Below the pieces are notes generated by a model. That model had not been told where the DNA came from, did no database searches, and saw only the letters and a program-made list of their open reading frames with translations. A DNA stretch of 51,107 nucleotides from UBA5794 sp965368815 (GTDB lineage: Bacteria; Actinomycetota; Acidimicrobiia; Spongiisociales; UBA5794). Position numbers and translations under genes: made by a program. This document shows positions 49,994-51,107 of this stretch, piece by piece (within the stretch, counting starts at the first letter, position 1; every line of letters begins with the position of its first letter). The DNA lies in contig CBDUOH010000004.1 of the NCBI GenBank assembly GCA_965368815.1, positions 1-51,107 on the forward strand. Direction: 5' to 3'.

Positions 49994-51061
49994 ATGCGTC
50001 TTCTGGTCATCACCAACGACTATCCGCCGAAACCGGGCGGGATCCAGATGTACCTGCGGAACCTTGTCGATGCATATCCCGATCCCGTCCATGTGTTTGC
50101 ACCGAGCGACCCCGGCGCCGAGGCAGGGGAAGAGGGCGTGACCCGGGGCGCACGCGCCTGGATGCTGCCGACCCCCTCGGTCCGCCGGCGGGTCAGCGAC
50201 GTCGTGGATCGATTCCGACCCGATGCGGTGCTGTTCGGTGCTCCACACCCACTCACTTCACTCGGGCCCGGGATTCGGGAGGAGTTCGACATCCCGTTCG
50301 GTGTCCTGAGTCACGGAGCCGAGATCACGATTCCGGGTGCGCTCCCTCTCGTGGGCGGACGGCTCGGGCGGGCCCTTGCCAAGGCAGATGTGAGGTTCGC
50401 TGTCAGCAGGTTCACCGCCAACAAGGTCGAGCGGCTCGCCGGTGCACCGTGTGTGTTCATGGGCGCGGGCGTCGAGATCGATACGTTCACGCCTGCGGAA
50501 CATCCGCCGTCCAATCGCGTGCCGGTGATCGGTTGTGTCAGTCGGTTCGTGCCCCGCAAAGGGCAGGAACGGGTACTCGAGGCAGCGGCGATGCTCGATC
50601 GGGAGGTTGAAGTACTGCTTGTCGGGAAAGGGCGCACTGAGGGGCGGCTCCGCAAGAAGGCGGCATCGCTGGGAATCACGACCCGTTTCGCAGTCGACGT
50701 GCCGTGGGAGGATCTGGCTGAGCTGTATCGGGGAATGGACGTATTCGTCATGCCGTGCCGGTCACGACTCGGAGGGCTTGAGGTCGAAGGACTCGGGCTG
50801 GTCTTTCTCGAAGCATCAGCGTCCGGTCTGCCGGTGATCGCAGGTGATTCCGGTGGCTCCCCCGAAACCGTGCAGGAGGGTCGGACTGGGTTCGTAGCGA
50901 CATCGGCTCCCGACATCGCACGACATCTCGCAACCCTCCTCGATGACCCGTCAGCGGCCCGTCGGATGGGTGCGGCGGGACGCGATTTCGTCGTCGCCGA
51001 GTTCACCTGGGAACGGGTGGTCGACCGGATGCGCGAGGGATTTGCCGCGCATATCCGTTAG
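49994..51061 (+). CDS. GT4 glycosyltransferase, PimB-like mannosyltransferase
   Basis: A 355-residue GT-B protein. The N-terminus RLLVITNDYPPKPGGIQ, the mid-segment VSRFVPRKGQERVLEAA, and FVMPCRSRLGGLEVEGLGLVFLEASASGLPVIAGDSGG follow the pattern of PimB-type mannosyltransferases, which add mannose from GDP-mannose to phosphatidylinositol. The acceptor cannot be proven from sequence. It is probably co-transcribed with the double phosphatase. After its stop 46 bases remain, with nothing identifiable. Confidence 0.85.
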   Translation: MRLLVITNDYPPKPGGIQMYLRNLVDAYPDPVHVFAPSDPGAEAGEEGVTRGARAWMLPTPSVRRRVSDVVDRFRPDAVLFGAPHPLTSLGPGIREEFDIPFGVLSHGAEITIPGALPLVGGRLGRALAKADVRFAVSRFTANKVERLAGAPCVFMGAGVEIDTFTPAEHPPSNRVPVIGCVSRFVPRKGQERVLEAAAMLDREVEVLLVGKGRTEGRLRKKAASLGITTRFAVDVPWEDLAELYRGMDVFVMPCRSRLGGLEVEGLGLVFLEASASGLPVIAGDSGGSPETVQEGRTGFVATSAPDIARHLATLLDDPSAARRMGAAGRDFVVAEFTWERVVDRMREGFAAHIR

Positions 51062-51107
51062 GTTCCGCCCCGCATGTCTCCCTTGACACTGCGGGCAACC
51101 TGTCGTA

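Overview
The window is GC-rich and compact, and looks like the chromosome of a deep-branching actinobacterium, plausibly Acidimicrobiia-like. That placement is an inference. It rests on an actinobacterial-type Tad locus (CpaE-like, TadA, TadB, TadC, Flp pilin, TadE/TadG-like), a PimB-like mannosyltransferase, a Nur-type Fur box, many genes that look leaderless, and frequent GTG/TTG starts with 1- or 4-base gene overlaps. No tRNA, rRNA, CRISPR array, transposase or phage gene was seen. The tldD gene is cut by the left edge.

Layout. 1-2479: TldD/TldE protease pair and a small DUF2007-like protein; a decayed second copy of that small gene lies at 3212-3319 behind a GNAT gene. 3982-5714: small secreted, membrane and cysteine-rich proteins, and a thioredoxin with a His-rich tail. 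5807-12196: a complete cytochrome c maturation (System I) operon, ccmA-B-C-D-E-F-H-I-G, tightly overlapped. 12207-13983: DUF302, DUF2277, and an SRPBCC-TetR pair with a clear promoter and two palindromic operators. 14152-16662: M1 aminopeptidase. 16744-22151: a two-component system with an apparent operon of envelope genes (an Asp/Glu/His-rich protein, two small anchored proteins, ApbE flavin transferase, ferric-reductase-like haem membrane protein) and a divergent Ser/Thr-rich surface protein; a matching operator precedes both the operon part and the divergent gene. 22264-25236: ECF-type Ni/Co uptake (CbiM, PDGLE, CbiQ, CbiO) behind a Nur-type box and a Fur-family regulator. 25385-29833: histidine degradation hutH-hutU-hutI. 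29900-31634: GDPD, MOSC-like and unknown genes. 31677-33691: leuC-leuD. 33783-37220: membrane protein, ArsR-type regulator with MFS exporter, HAD phosphatase. 37400-41184: Tad pilus locus. 41225-46228: TrkA/TrkH potassium uptake and a K+-dependent-type membrane pyrophosphatase. 46340-51061: ABC exporter, small membrane protein, double-domain histidine phosphatase, PimB-like glycosyltransferase.

Most novel-looking parts: the TCS/ApbE/haem-membrane module with its repeated operator; a 55-bp repeat placed twice, each time between convergent genes; and a TGA stop followed in frame by a His-rich 17-codon tail and a perfect hairpin. The regulatory reading is unusually clear at the TetR, ArsR and Nur-type sites.
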